Assembly (NCBI GenBank): GCA_002439285.1
Contig: DJTQ01000432.1
Span: forward strand, 1-24,596
Origin: Paenibacillaceae bacterium UBA6304
GTDB taxonomy: Bacteria > Bacillota > Bacilli > Paenibacillales > Paenibacillaceae
Length of the DNA: 24,596 nt
Direction: 5' to 3'
Shown: piece by piece, positions 1 to 7,706 of the stretch
Position numbering within the stretch: the first letter of the stretch is position 1
Layout of the letters: each line of letters opens with the position of its first letter
The notes under the pieces: generated by a model
Database searches by the model: none
What the model was told of the DNA's origin: nothing
Seen by the model: only the letters and a program-made list of their open reading frames with translations
Position numbers and translations under genes: made by a program

Positions 1-421
1 CGAAGATCGCCGACGGATTCCAGGCGACTTCCCACACATTGAACTCGGGATCGGCAAAATAGGCTGAACGGCCGCCCCAAAAGGCCTCTTCGGGTTCCTT
101 AAGGATCACCGCCCCGGCTTGCCGGGCTTTCTCGATGGCTGCATCAACCTCTTCCGGCTCTTCCACGTTCACCGCTAGCGTCATTCCTCGAAAAGCGGGC
201 TTCGCCTCTGCGGCAGACTCCGGTACAATACCTTTCAGATTGGCGTCCTTCACCAATTCTCGGTAAGGGAACAGGCTTAGCAGCACTCCGGCCGTCGTGA
301 AAACACAGTAATCGTCAGAACTGGTCGGGGTGTCTTCCCATCCTAATCTCTTGTAAAAAGCTCTGAGCGTTGCAAGATCCAACGCACCCAAAGTGACCAA
401 AGTAACGCGCTGCGGTATCAT
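1..421 (-). CDS. VOC (glyoxalase/bleomycin-resistance) family protein, 3' end outside the window
   Basis: About 140 N-terminal residues are present; the gene runs off the left edge. The protein opens MIPQRVTLVTLGALDLATLR and continues with LRAFYKRLGWE, the usual first beta strand and helix of a vicinal-oxygen-chelate module. Later it has FWGGRSAYFADPEFNVWEVAWNP, the typical metal-side or substrate-side strand with F-x-DP-x-x-N-x-WE. The ATG at 421 is preceded by GGGAGG with 6 nt spacing; an out-of-frame ATG 4 nt upstream is not used. It lies 58 nt downstream of the ECF sigma gene on the same strand and is probably the last gene of that transcript. VOC members range from glyoxalase I to antibiotic-binding proteins, so the substrate cannot be told from this fragment. 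Confidence 0.85.
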   Translation of the reverse strand, partial: MIPQRVTLVTLGALDLATLRAFYKRLGWEDTPTSSDDYCVFTTAGVLLSLFPYRELVKDANLKGIVPESAAEAKPAFRGMTLAVNVEEPEEVDAAIEKARQAGAVILKEPEEAFWGGRSAYFADPEFNVWEVAWNPSAIF

Positions 422-479
422 TCATATCCCTCCCAATCGGTATTGTATTCTATATCCTACAGCAAAATATTCCAATTGG

Positions 480-971
480 CTAGGCTGTCTCTCTGCTCTT
501 CCGTAATTTCTGTCTGGCCCGGTATAGCAGGATTTTAAAGTGTGATAACGGAATTTCCATCAAATCGGCCGACTCCTGATATGAAAATCCGTGGATATCA
601 TACAGCAGTACGGCATGTTGCTGATTCGGAGGCAACAAAGAGAGCATAGCGTGGAATTCCTCCCGGCTCTCCCCCGACATGACGCTGGCTTCAGGCGTTT
701 CCTCGCAGGGAACATTATGGAAGAACTCATCTTCATACGCAGTAGAACGGCTCTCCTTGCGCAGCCTGTCAATATAGGCATTATGAGCCACACGCAGCAG
801 CCACGCCTTCGTTCTACGGCCTTCCATATTGTCCAGCCGGCTGCATGCCCGATAGAACGTTTCTTGCATCAAATCCTCGGCATTGTGGTGATTCCGGCAT
901 AAATAATACAAATAACGGTATACATCATTCTTATATTCACGGTAGATTAAATCCATCGATGATTTATTCAT
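480..971 (-). CDS. ECF-type RNA polymerase sigma factor
   Basis: This 163-aa protein is a two-domain sigma-70 factor of the extracytoplasmic-function type. Region 2 is at about residues 8-70: YREYKNDVYRYLYYLCRN, then AEDLMQETFYRA, the core-binding and -10-reading part, then TKAWLLRVAHNAYIDRLRK. Region 4 is at about residues 108-160: LPPNQQHAVLLYDIHGFSYQESADLM followed by the recognition helix and RARQKLR. I use the ATG at 971, which follows AAGGGGGG by 4 nt; a longer frame reaches 1004 but overlaps the upstream gene and has no better site. It starts 10 nt after the D,D-carboxypeptidase stop, so the two are co-transcribed. No anti-sigma gene follows, which is unusual for this class. The target promoters are unknown. 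Confidence 0.9.
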   Translation of the reverse strand: MNKSSMDLIYREYKNDVYRYLYYLCRNHHNAEDLMQETFYRACSRLDNMEGRRTKAWLLRVAHNAYIDRLRKESRSTAYEDEFFHNVPCEETPEASVMSGESREEFHAMLSLLPPNQQHAVLLYDIHGFSYQESADLMEIPLSHFKILLYRARQKLRKSRETA

Positions 972-981
972 ATGGCCCCCC

Positions 982-1914
982 TTAAGTTCTAAACCCGTAG
1001 TCAAGCAGCTTGATCGTGTCCGACCAGACTCCCTGCTCCGTAGAATGAAGCACTACGGTGATTAGTTCTCTCTCTTCACGGACTGCCGAACCTACCAGGC
1101 AATATCCGGCTTTTTCCGTATAACCCGTCTTGACTCCGTTGGCTCCTTGAAAATACCATTCCCCACTGCTGCTCAGCAGCTTGTTCCGGTTCTGGAACAA
1201 ATGGTCTTCTTGCCCCTTGGCATCCGCAGCGTATTCGGTTTCCCCGACAATTTCATTGAACTCCTTGAGCTTCATGGCTTCCCTGGCGATCAGAGCCATA
1301 TCGTAAGCCGTTGAATAATGATCCGGGTTGTGCAGACCGTGCGGGTTGACGAAATGGCTCTTGCCAGCGCCGAGTTCTTTCGCTTTCTCATTCATCAATT
1401 CTGCAAAATATGCGATAGCTTGTTCCGGGCTCTGCCGTTTCCCGGTTTCCAATCCGGCAACGTATACAGCCGCCGTTCTAGCGGCATCGTTTCCCGAAGG
1501 GAGCATCATCGCCGCCGTCAAATCCCTGACCGTAAGCCTCTCTCCTTGAACAAGCCCGGCCGAGCTTTCGTCCGATGTTCGCAGCTGCACCTCGTCCCCG
1601 ACGGTCACCTGATCATCCGGCGAGCTTTTCTCCAGCAGAATGAGCGCAGTTAATATTTTTGTCGTACTGGCCGGGTACATCTTTTTCTTTGCGTGATCAC
1701 TGTATAATAATTTTCCGGAGTTCCGGTCCATAATCAAAATAGCCTGCCCCTCGACTCCGGCCAGTTCGGGAGTTCTCACCCCGCGCCATTTTTGCTCCAC
1801 TTGCTGGATTAATGCATTTCCGTGTTTCTGCACATTTTGAAACGATAACTTGTCATGATATAAGAAGATCAGAACGATAAGAATCAGGAATATGTAACGC
1901 TTCTTTCTAAACAC
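982..1914 (-). CDS. membrane-anchored D-alanyl-D-alanine carboxypeptidase (peptidase S11)
   Basis: This 310-aa penicillin-binding-type D,D-carboxypeptidase removes the terminal D-Ala of peptidoglycan stem peptides outside the membrane. Residues 6-19 form an uncleaved signal-anchor (YIFLILIVLIFLYH). The three active-site motifs are all present: S83-T-T-K86 (SxxK), S140-G-N (SxN) and K262-T-G. At 310 aa it is shorter than DacA (about 440), with no sign of the C-terminal amphipathic anchor, which fits an N-terminal anchor. A GTG start at 1914 sits 9 nt after AAGAGGGG; an in-frame TTG at 1923 abuts that site and is less likely. It heads an operon with an ECF sigma factor and a VOC protein. Upstream lie three 11-bp-spaced half-sites and the VanRS-like pair, suggesting regulation by that system. 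Confidence 0.92.
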   Translation of the reverse strand: MFRKKRYIFLILIVLIFLYHDKLSFQNVQKHGNALIQQVEQKWRGVRTPELAGVEGQAILIMDRNSGKLLYSDHAKKKMYPASTTKILTALILLEKSSPDDQVTVGDEVQLRTSDESSAGLVQGERLTVRDLTAAMMLPSGNDAARTAAVYVAGLETGKRQSPEQAIAYFAELMNEKAKELGAGKSHFVNPHGLHNPDHYSTAYDMALIAREAMKLKEFNEIVGETEYAADAKGQEDHLFQNRNKLLSSSGEWYFQGANGVKTGYTEKAGYCLVGSAVREERELITVVLHSTEQGVWSDTIKLLDYGFRT

Positions 1915-1959
1915 TGCCGCCAACCCCTCTTTATATCCAAAACGCTGTTCTTGTTTATC

Positions 1960-2014
1960 ATTATGACGACCAGAGTTTGCGTACCGTATAAGAATTTATT
2001 AAGATTCCCTTAAG
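1960..2014 (-). promoter_or_regulatory. putative OmpR-family operator and promoter of the carboxypeptidase operon
   Basis: Read on the minus strand, three CTTAA/CTTAT units recur every 11 bp; on the plus strand they are TTAAG at 2010, TTAAG at 1999 and ATAAG at 1988. Head-to-tail 11-bp spacing is typical of OmpR/PhoP-family regulators. A CATAAT -10 candidate at 1965-1960 has no good -35, as expected for an activator-dependent promoter, and the last repeat touches the -35 position. The same pattern precedes the response regulator gene (4010-4036). Confidence 0.5.
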
Positions 2015-2075
2015 ATTTCTATGCAAATTCTTAAACTGGAGCAAAATCCTCTTGAATGCACAAGGTCGAACATGC

Positions 2076-2116
2076 AAAAAAACGGCTGACCAAGGTAAAG
2101 CCTTGATCAGCCGTTT
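2076..2116 (-). terminator. Rho-independent terminator after the VanS-like kinase
   Basis: On the minus strand AAACGGCTGATCAAGG pairs with CCTTGGTCAGCCGTTT around a 5-nt loop with one G-T wobble, followed by a run of T. It begins about 12 nt after the kinase stop codon and separates the kinase from the carboxypeptidase operon. Confidence 0.88.
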
Positions 2117-2127
2117 AGTAAATCCAT

Positions 2128-3237
2128 TCAGTTTTGGCGACGCTCCAAAGTTTCTTGGGGCAGCCGGACCGTAAATATGGTCCGGTCGTCATCGCTTTCC
2201 GCCGAAATAACGCCGCCGTGCAGGTCGACGATATGCTTAGCAATGGCGAGCCCGATACCGGAGCCCCCGGTGTGTGCGGCGCGCGATTTTTCCACCCGGT
2301 AAAACCGGTCGAACAAATGCGGCAAATCCGACTCCGGGATCGGATCGCCGTAGTTGATCACCTCGGTGACCACTTCGTTTCCTTCGAGACGACCGCGAAT
2401 ATCGAGCAGCCTGCCGTCACTGCCGTAACGGATGGCATTGGTGATGAGATTCTCGTAAACCCGACGCAACTTGTCACCGTCGGCAATGACGAATAGCGGC
2501 TGCTGATTCATAAACAAGCGGCATTCCATCTTGTTCTCTTGCAGCTGCCAGCCGAAATGGGCCGTGATCTGATACAGCATTTCCGCCAGGTTAATGCGGC
2601 TCTTATGCAGCTTCATTTCCTTATTCTGCAGCCGCGTATATTCGAACAAATCCTGAAGCAACTGCTTCAGACGGAGCGACTCTTCATAAGCCATATTGAC
2701 GTAATGGCGGAGTTCGACTTCATCGCGGTACCGGTCCTGATCAATAAGGCCCAAATAACCGGTAATGGAAGTCAGCGGCGTCCGCAGATCGTGCGATACG
2801 TTGGTGATCAGCTCGTTTTTTGTCTGCTCCGCCTTCCGCTCTTCTTCCATGGAGGTGCGCAGCCGCTCAACCATCCGGTTGATGTCCGTCGCAAGCTGAC
2901 CTAGCTGGCCGACATTTTCCACCGGCATTTTGGCCGCCGAGCCCTCCTCGATCCGGTGGACTTCCTCGATCAATAGCTTAAGGTACTTCTGTTCATGGCG
3001 TCGGACGCTTCGCCGGTAGAAATAAAGCGCGAACAGCAGCATAATCGGTACGCCCGACAGATAATAAGCTTCAGGAAACCCGATATTGCGTCCGATCCAC
3101 AAGATCATAGTATTGAAAGTAACTCTTGGATAAAAGAAATAGAATGCTCTCATCAGCAAAACCAACAGCAGCAACGATGCTAGCGAAGCAACGATGGTCC
3201 AAAACAGCCACGCGAGAAATCTTAAGCTAGCCTTCAA
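2128..3237 (-). CDS. VanS-like sensor histidine kinase
   Basis: This 369-aa membrane kinase phosphorylates the response regulator encoded just upstream. TM1 is at about residues 8-34, followed by a short loop of about 25 residues and TM2 at about 58-74; such a short external segment is typical of VanS-like and intramembrane-type sensors. A HAMP-like linker follows. The HisKA H box is ITNVSHDLRTPLTSITGY with H149 as phospho-acceptor. The N box is YENLITNAIRYG (about 261-272), and the G2 box is TGGSGIGLAIAKHIV near the C-terminus. The TTG start at 3237 overlaps the end of the regulator gene and its ribosome site is weak, so the exact start is unsure; translational coupling is likely. The VanS label rests on overall similarity of the kinase core and on the VanR-like partner; the ligand is unknown. 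Confidence 0.88.
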   Translation of the reverse strand: MKASLRFLAWLFWTIVASLASLLLLVLLMRAFYFFYPRVTFNTMILWIGRNIGFPEAYYLSGVPIMLLFALYFYRRSVRRHEQKYLKLLIEEVHRIEEGSAAKMPVENVGQLGQLATDINRMVERLRTSMEEERKAEQTKNELITNVSHDLRTPLTSITGYLGLIDQDRYRDEVELRHYVNMAYEESLRLKQLLQDLFEYTRLQNKEMKLHKSRINLAEMLYQITAHFGWQLQENKMECRLFMNQQPLFVIADGDKLRRVYENLITNAIRYGSDGRLLDIRGRLEGNEVVTEVINYGDPIPESDLPHLFDRFYRVEKSRAAHTGGSGIGLAIAKHIVDLHGGVISAESDDDRTIFTVRLPQETLERRQN

Positions 3238-3922
3238 TTTTGTAGCCGACCCCCCATACCGTCCGGATCAGCTTTTCCCCGTCCATTTCTTTCTCCAGCT
3301 TGTCCCGCAGCCGGCTGATATGCACCGTTACGGAGTTATTGCTTTCGAAATATTTGTCTTTCCAGATCAGCTCGAAAATTTCCTCCGACCCGAACACCCG
3401 CCCCGGGTGACTGGCCAGCAGGAACAGAATGCCGAACTCGATCGGCGTCAGTTTGACCGGCCTGCCATCAACCATAGCCGTGTGGGTCTCTTTATCGATT
3501 TGCAGGGATCCCAGCTTGATCAAATGATCCTGCGGCTGAGGTGCCGGCTGAACCGCATAAGAAGATCGGCGCAGCAGCGACTTCACCCGGGCGACCAGTT
3601 CCAACGGATTAAACGGCTTGACCATATAATCGTCGGCCCCGGTCATGAGTCCGGTGATTTTATCCATGTCCCCGTCCTTTGCGCTTAACATCAGGATCGG
3701 AGTGGTCCGGGTTTCCCGGATTTTCAGGCACACCGATATACCGTCCATGCCCGGCATCATTATATCCAGCACAACCAGATCGATTTCTTCCCGCTCCATC
3801 ATTTCAAGCGCCAGAAGCCCGTTATCCGCCCGATGAACGGCAAACCCTTCGTTGAGCAGATAGATTTCAATCAGCTTGGCTATTTTTTCGTCGTCGTCCA
3901 CAATCAGAATTTGTTTACTCAT
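3227..3922 (-). CDS. VanR-like OmpR-family response regulator
   Basis: This 231-aa regulator has an N-terminal receiver domain with acidic DDD near residues 9-11, phospho-acceptor D53 in VVLDIMMPGMDG, and K102 in MVKPFNPLELVARVKSLLRR. The C-terminal winged helix (about 130-231) has the usual FELIWKDKYFESNNSVTVHISRLRDKLE-type helices and ends with VWGVGYKIEG. The receiver, especially DKITGLxxGADDYxxKPFxPLELxARVK, reads much like enterococcal VanR. The ATG at 3922 has AAAGGATGA 8 nt upstream. The downstream kinase gene overlaps its end. Three 11-bp-spaced half-sites lie upstream, as before the carboxypeptidase operon, suggesting autoregulation. Other cell-wall-stress OmpR regulators remain possible. 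Confidence 0.9.
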   Translation of the reverse strand: MSKQILIVDDDEKIAKLIEIYLLNEGFAVHRADNGLLALEMMEREEIDLVVLDIMMPGMDGISVCLKIRETRTTPILMLSAKDGDMDKITGLMTGADDYMVKPFNPLELVARVKSLLRRSSYAVQPAPQPQDHLIKLGSLQIDKETHTAMVDGRPVKLTPIEFGILFLLASHPGRVFGSEEIFELIWKDKYFESNNSVTVHISRLRDKLEKEMDGEKLIRTVWGVGYKIEG

Positions 3923-3970
3923 TGTTTAACTCATCCTTTATTTGACCTGGCATAACTCATACTTATACAC

Positions 3971-4036
3971 ATCATACCATGACGCCCTGAGCAGAAAAGA
4001 AACAAAAGGTTAATAAAGGATTACGAAGTTATTAAG
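3971..4036 (-). promoter_or_regulatory. putative promoter and 11-bp direct-repeat operator of the VanR-like gene
   Basis: On the plus strand TTAAT (4010), TTACG (4021) and TTAAG (4032) are spaced exactly 11 bp. The shared minus-strand word CTTAATAA also occurs before the carboxypeptidase operon. A TATGAT -10 candidate lies at 3976-3971 with a weak -35, so the boxes would sit near -46 to -72. The array overlaps the last codons of the neighbouring kinase gene. Confidence 0.45.
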
Positions 4037-5108
4037 ATTTCTCCCAGACGCAGGGAATTGTGGTTTTAAAAGTCGTTCCTTGCCCCGGCATGGATTGGAC
4101 CGATATCTCTCCATAATGGATATCCACGATCTTTTTGACGATGGACAAACCTAACCCGCTTCCTCCTACGCTTCTGTTCCGGGAACGGTCCGCTTTATAG
4201 AAACGCTCGAACAGTTGCGGCACATCGATTTCGTCAATCCCGATGCCGGTATCCGATATCGCTACTTCAGCTTCATTCTCCCGCTTAATGAGGGAAATCA
4301 CGACCTGTCCGCCCGGCGGCGTAAACTTGATGCTGTTGTGCAGCAGATTCACCCATACCTGTCTTAGCAAATCCTCGGCCGCAACGATTTCCGTTTCCTG
4401 CAAGTCCAACTCGACATGAATATCTTTGGCGATCCATTGAGGCTCGCTGGCAAGTACCACAGCCTGCAATTGACGATCCAATCTATAGCGGCTGGTTTCA
4501 AATTCTGCTGGGTCGCTCTCAAGCGAAGACAGCTTTAGCAAATTATCGCTCATCTGGGACAATCTTAAGCTCTCGAGTTCAATGATGTTCAAATAATGCT
4601 CCCGTTTTTCCTTGGTTAAACCTGGGTTGCGGAGCGCTTCCGCAAAACCCTGAATCGAAGTCAAGGGAGATTGGATTTCATGTGAAACGTTGGAGATAAA
4701 ATCCTGCCGCATCGTTTCCATTCTGCCCAATTCGCCGGCCATTTCATTAATGCTGTGAGCAATCTTTTCAAACTCCCGCTGATTGCTGTGATACTCCAGC
4801 TTGACCGAAAAGTCGCCTTTCGAAATTCGCCGCATAGCATCGATTATAGCCTTTAACATCGCCATTTCTTTACGGTGTAAATAGATGCCGAACAACAGCA
4901 TGCAGCATATAAACAAGATAATTCCCAAAATGAAGTTGATAAGCTGGACGAGATAATCCGTGTGCGGAGTCCCCGTATAGACATAAAGCGCCTTGGTGAG
5001 AAATATCGCCCCCGTCCAGCAAATTGTCAAAAGCAAAAAAAGGGCGATCAACTGCAATAGATGCTTTACGATATTCCACGTGACCTTAAGAGTTCTTACC
5101 GTTTTCAA
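4032..5108 (-). CDS. sensor histidine kinase linked to the ABC exporter operon
   Basis: This 358-aa kinase has TM1 at about residues 17-41, a very short outside loop, TM2 at about 53-76, and a HAMP domain at about 77-130 (AMRRISKGDFSVKL). The HisKA box is FISNVSHEIQSPLTSIQGF with H143. The HATPase domain has N box VWVNLLHNSIKFTP, G1 box ISDTGIGI and G2 box VGGSGLGLSIVKKIV. SHEIQSPLTSI is common in the Bacillus YvrG/HssS-like group. The TTG start at 5108 overlaps the stop of the regulator (TTGA) and follows GGAGGT by 9 nt, so translation is coupled. It is third in the transcript after a BmrA-like exporter and its regulator. The short sensor loop suggests it detects membrane-active compounds or the exporter itself; this is inference. 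Confidence 0.9.
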   Translation of the reverse strand: MKTVRTLKVTWNIVKHLLQLIALFLLLTICWTGAIFLTKALYVYTGTPHTDYLVQLINFILGIILFICCMLLFGIYLHRKEMAMLKAIIDAMRRISKGDFSVKLEYHSNQREFEKIAHSINEMAGELGRMETMRQDFISNVSHEIQSPLTSIQGFAEALRNPGLTKEKREHYLNIIELESLRLSQMSDNLLKLSSLESDPAEFETSRYRLDRQLQAVVLASEPQWIAKDIHVELDLQETEIVAAEDLLRQVWVNLLHNSIKFTPPGGQVVISLIKRENEAEVAISDTGIGIDEIDVPQLFERFYKADRSRNRSVGGSGLGLSIVKKIVDIHYGEISVQSMPGQGTTFKTTIPCVWEKS

Positions 5109-5782
5109 TCTCCGCCCACCTCCAGCCGGTAGCCGAGGCCGCGGATCGTTCGGATTCTAAATTTGTATTTCTCCTCGGAAAAACGTTCACGTAGTCGGTT
5201 AATATGCACATCCAGCGTCCGTTCGTTACCTTCGAAGTCGTAGCCCCAAATCTCCTCGATCAGTTGCTCGCGGGTTAAGGTTCTTCCCGAGCTGCTGCCT
5301 AGCCTGAACAACAACTCGAATTCTTTCAAAGGAAGCGTAAAAATTTCATCATCAGTCTCAGCTTCGAAGGTACGACGGTTCATGCGAATACTGCCGATCG
5401 TCACGGTCTGGGAAATGATGACCTGGTACCGTTTCAACAACGCCTTGACCCGTGCGACCAACTCCGTCGGTTGAAATGGCTTAACCAGGTAATCGTCCGT
5501 ACCGAGATCAAAGCCCTTCACGATTTGCTTCGTCTCTCCCTTGGCGGTGAGCATCAGGACAGGCATTTCATACAATCGCCGAAGCTCCCGGCACAGTTCC
5601 CAGCCGTCCATGTTCGGCATCATCACATCGAGAATGACCAAATCCGCCTTCTCCTGCTCCAACAACGCAAGTGCTTTAACTCCGTCCTCCGCCTCGGCCG
5701 CTTCCAGCCCCGCTTCCTCCAGGAAAACACGCACCAGCTCCCGGATGTACGGATCGTCGTCTACAATGAGTATTTTAGCCAT
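5105..5782 (-). CDS. OmpR-family response regulator linked to the ABC exporter operon
   Basis: A 225-aa response regulator. The receiver has the DDD cluster at 8-10, phospho-acceptor D52 in VILDVMMPNMDG, and the conserved lysine in LVKPFQPTELVARVKALLKRY. The winged-helix effector domain runs from about 127 to 222 and ends with RTLDVHINRLRERF and RTIRGLGYRLEVGG. The ATG at 5782 follows AGAAGGT by about 7 nt and comes 13 nt after the exporter stop codon, so exporter, regulator and kinase form one transcript. Its likely role is to sense stress and induce the exporter operon. I see no clear direct-repeat array in the 96 bp before the exporter gene, so its own binding site is not identified. Confidence 0.9.
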   Translation of the reverse strand: MAKILIVDDDPYIRELVRVFLEEAGLEAAEAEDGVKALALLEQEKADLVILDVMMPNMDGWELCRELRRLYEMPVLMLTAKGETKQIVKGFDLGTDDYLVKPFQPTELVARVKALLKRYQVIISQTVTIGSIRMNRRTFEAETDDEIFTLPLKEFELLFRLGSSSGRTLTREQLIEEIWGYDFEGNERTLDVHINRLRERFSEEKYKFRIRTIRGLGYRLEVGGD

Positions 5783-5795
5783 ATGCCATACCTTC

Positions 5796-7610
5796 TCAGT
5801 CCCTTGCTTCTTCTAAAAGCCCTTCGGCAATTTGCAGCTGCTGGGCAGCGAATTCCCGATACATCTCATGGTCCTTTAGCAGTTCTTCGTGCGTTCCGCG
5901 CCCGGTCACGGTTCCTTTTTCCACGAAAATGATCTGGTCGGCTCCAACCACCGTCGACAGCCGATGCGCTATCACGATTGTCGTCCGGCCCGCCATCAGA
6001 TTATTGAGCGCCTGCTGAACGACATGCTCCGAGCGGCTGTCCAGGCTGGATGTCGCTTCGTCGAGCATCAGAATTTTTGGATCCCGCAGCAGCGCCCGGG
6101 CAATCGCGATCCGCTGCCGCTGGCCGCCGGACAGCTTGACGCCCCGCTCACCCACATCGGTATCATACCCGTTCGGCAGCTCGGCGATAAAACCGTCGGC
6201 GTACGCCATGGCCGCCGCTTGCCGCAGCTCGGCATCACTCACGGTCCGCTCGACCCCGTAGCACAAATTCTCCCGAATCGTGCCCGCAATCATCGGGCTA
6301 TCCTGGGACACGTAGCCGATGAGCGAGCGCCAAGACCGCAGAGAAAAGCGGTCAATCGGTTCATCGCCCAGCAGAATCTCCCCCTGCTGCGGGAGGTAGA
6401 ACCGCTCCAGCATAGAGAACAGCGTCGTTTTCCCTCCGCCGCTCGGGCCGACCACCGCCGTTACGGTGCCAGGCTCCATGCGGAAGCTGACATTCTTAAG
6501 CACCGGTTCATCCTCTTTATAGCCAAAAGAAAGACTCTCAATTTTCACCGGACGGTTGTCATACTTGACCTCTTTACCGGCATCAAAGGATTCTTCCTCT
6601 GCGTCCAGCGTTTCCATGATCCGCTCGGTTGCTCCCTTTGCTTTTTGCAATTGAGTGAAAAAGGTAGTCAGTTGCGTCATCGGCATGACAATCTGAATCA
6701 GATACAAAATAAACGCGACCAGTTCCCCTGCCGTCAACGCGCCGGAGGACACCTGCATGCCGCCGTAGCCAATGACGACGACTAATAGCATCATCATCAC
6801 GACCGAGATGAGCGGGCTAATCCAGGCCATGACAAGCCCCTCCCGAATACCGAATTTCAGCAAATTGGAGATGCCCTTGCTCCCGGTCGCATACTCTCTA
6901 CGTTCCGCGTTCGATGCTTAAACTAAGCGGATTTCCGAAAGCACCTGGCTAAGCGTGGCCGTAAAAGAAGCCGTCTCATCCTGCATCCCCAGCGAAATCT
7001 TATACATTTTTCTGCCTAATGGAAAAAGTGCCAACGCGGCCAAGGGAATGACAATGAACATAATTAGCGTCATTTTCCAGTTCAAATACAGCAGCACAAT
7101 AATGGAGCCTATAATGGAAATGATGCCTGTGAAGAAGCCGGCCACATGCTCCGAGATTAAGGCTTTGATCACACCGGTGTCGTTGGTCATCCGGCTGACG
7201 GATTCCCCGGTCCGGTTATTGTCGAAATACGAGACCGGGAGGACCAATTGTTTTTTCCACAGACGGTCCCGTAAACTCGCCACCATGTTTTGTCCAATAT
7301 AATTCAGCAAAAATATGCCTACTCCGGAGGCTAGCGTCTGCCCGGCAAAGGCCGCAACCAATGATATGATTTGCGTTTTGTCCAACGCAGCCAGCGAAAA
7401 TCCGTCCACCAGATTTTTCGTAAACATCGGAATAACGAGCCCGACCAGCGTGGATACCACGCTGAGCAGAATCGCTGTCGTCAACAGTCCTATAGACGGT
7501 TTCGTTTCCCGCATCAAGCGGAAAAAGGAACCTTTATTAATTTTTGCCGTTGCAGTCTCTTTAGTCGCTCCAGAAGCCACGTTCGCTTCCGCCGTTTGTT
7601 TCGCTTCCAT
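5796..7610 (-). pseudogene. bmrA: BmrA-like multidrug ABC exporter interrupted by one in-frame TAA codon
   Basis: The frame encodes a half-transporter of 604 codons with the BmrA layout: six-TM domain (about 40-330), then ATPase with Walker [10 protein letters not shown] (about 388-396), signature [16 protein letters not shown] (from about 493), Walker [13 protein letters not shown] and switch His in VIAHRLSTV. Codon 231 is TAA (6920-6918) exactly where homologues read R-L-V-K-A; the same frame continues without a shift as [23 protein letters not shown]. One base change (AAA to TAA) explains it. The start is the ATG at 7610 after AAAGGGGAAAG. If real, the lesion yields a 230-aa fragment and perhaps a separately started C-terminal part (a TTG at 6863), neither a whole exporter. 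Assembly error, recent mutation or readthrough are all possible. The downstream regulator and kinase genes are intact. Confidence 0.88.
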
Positions 7611-7706
7611 CTTTCTTTCCCCTTTCCTATACCGAAGCCTTGTTACTTTTCTAGTATAGGGCAAGGATAAACCATATATATAAACTGAATTTAAACGGTG
7701 TCGGTT

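Noticed and set aside
3194..3688. 164-codon plus-strand open frame
   Set aside because: It is antisense to the VanR-like regulator with typical shadow composition.
2128..3922. Acquired glycopeptide-resistance cassette
   Set aside because: No vanH, vanA/B-type ligase or vanX gene is present; only the regulator pair and a generic S11 carboxypeptidase are seen.
5889..6785. 298-codon plus-strand open frame
   Set aside because: It is antisense to the conserved ATPase domain of the exporter, rich in Arg, His and Gln as expected of a shadow frame, and has no ribosome site.
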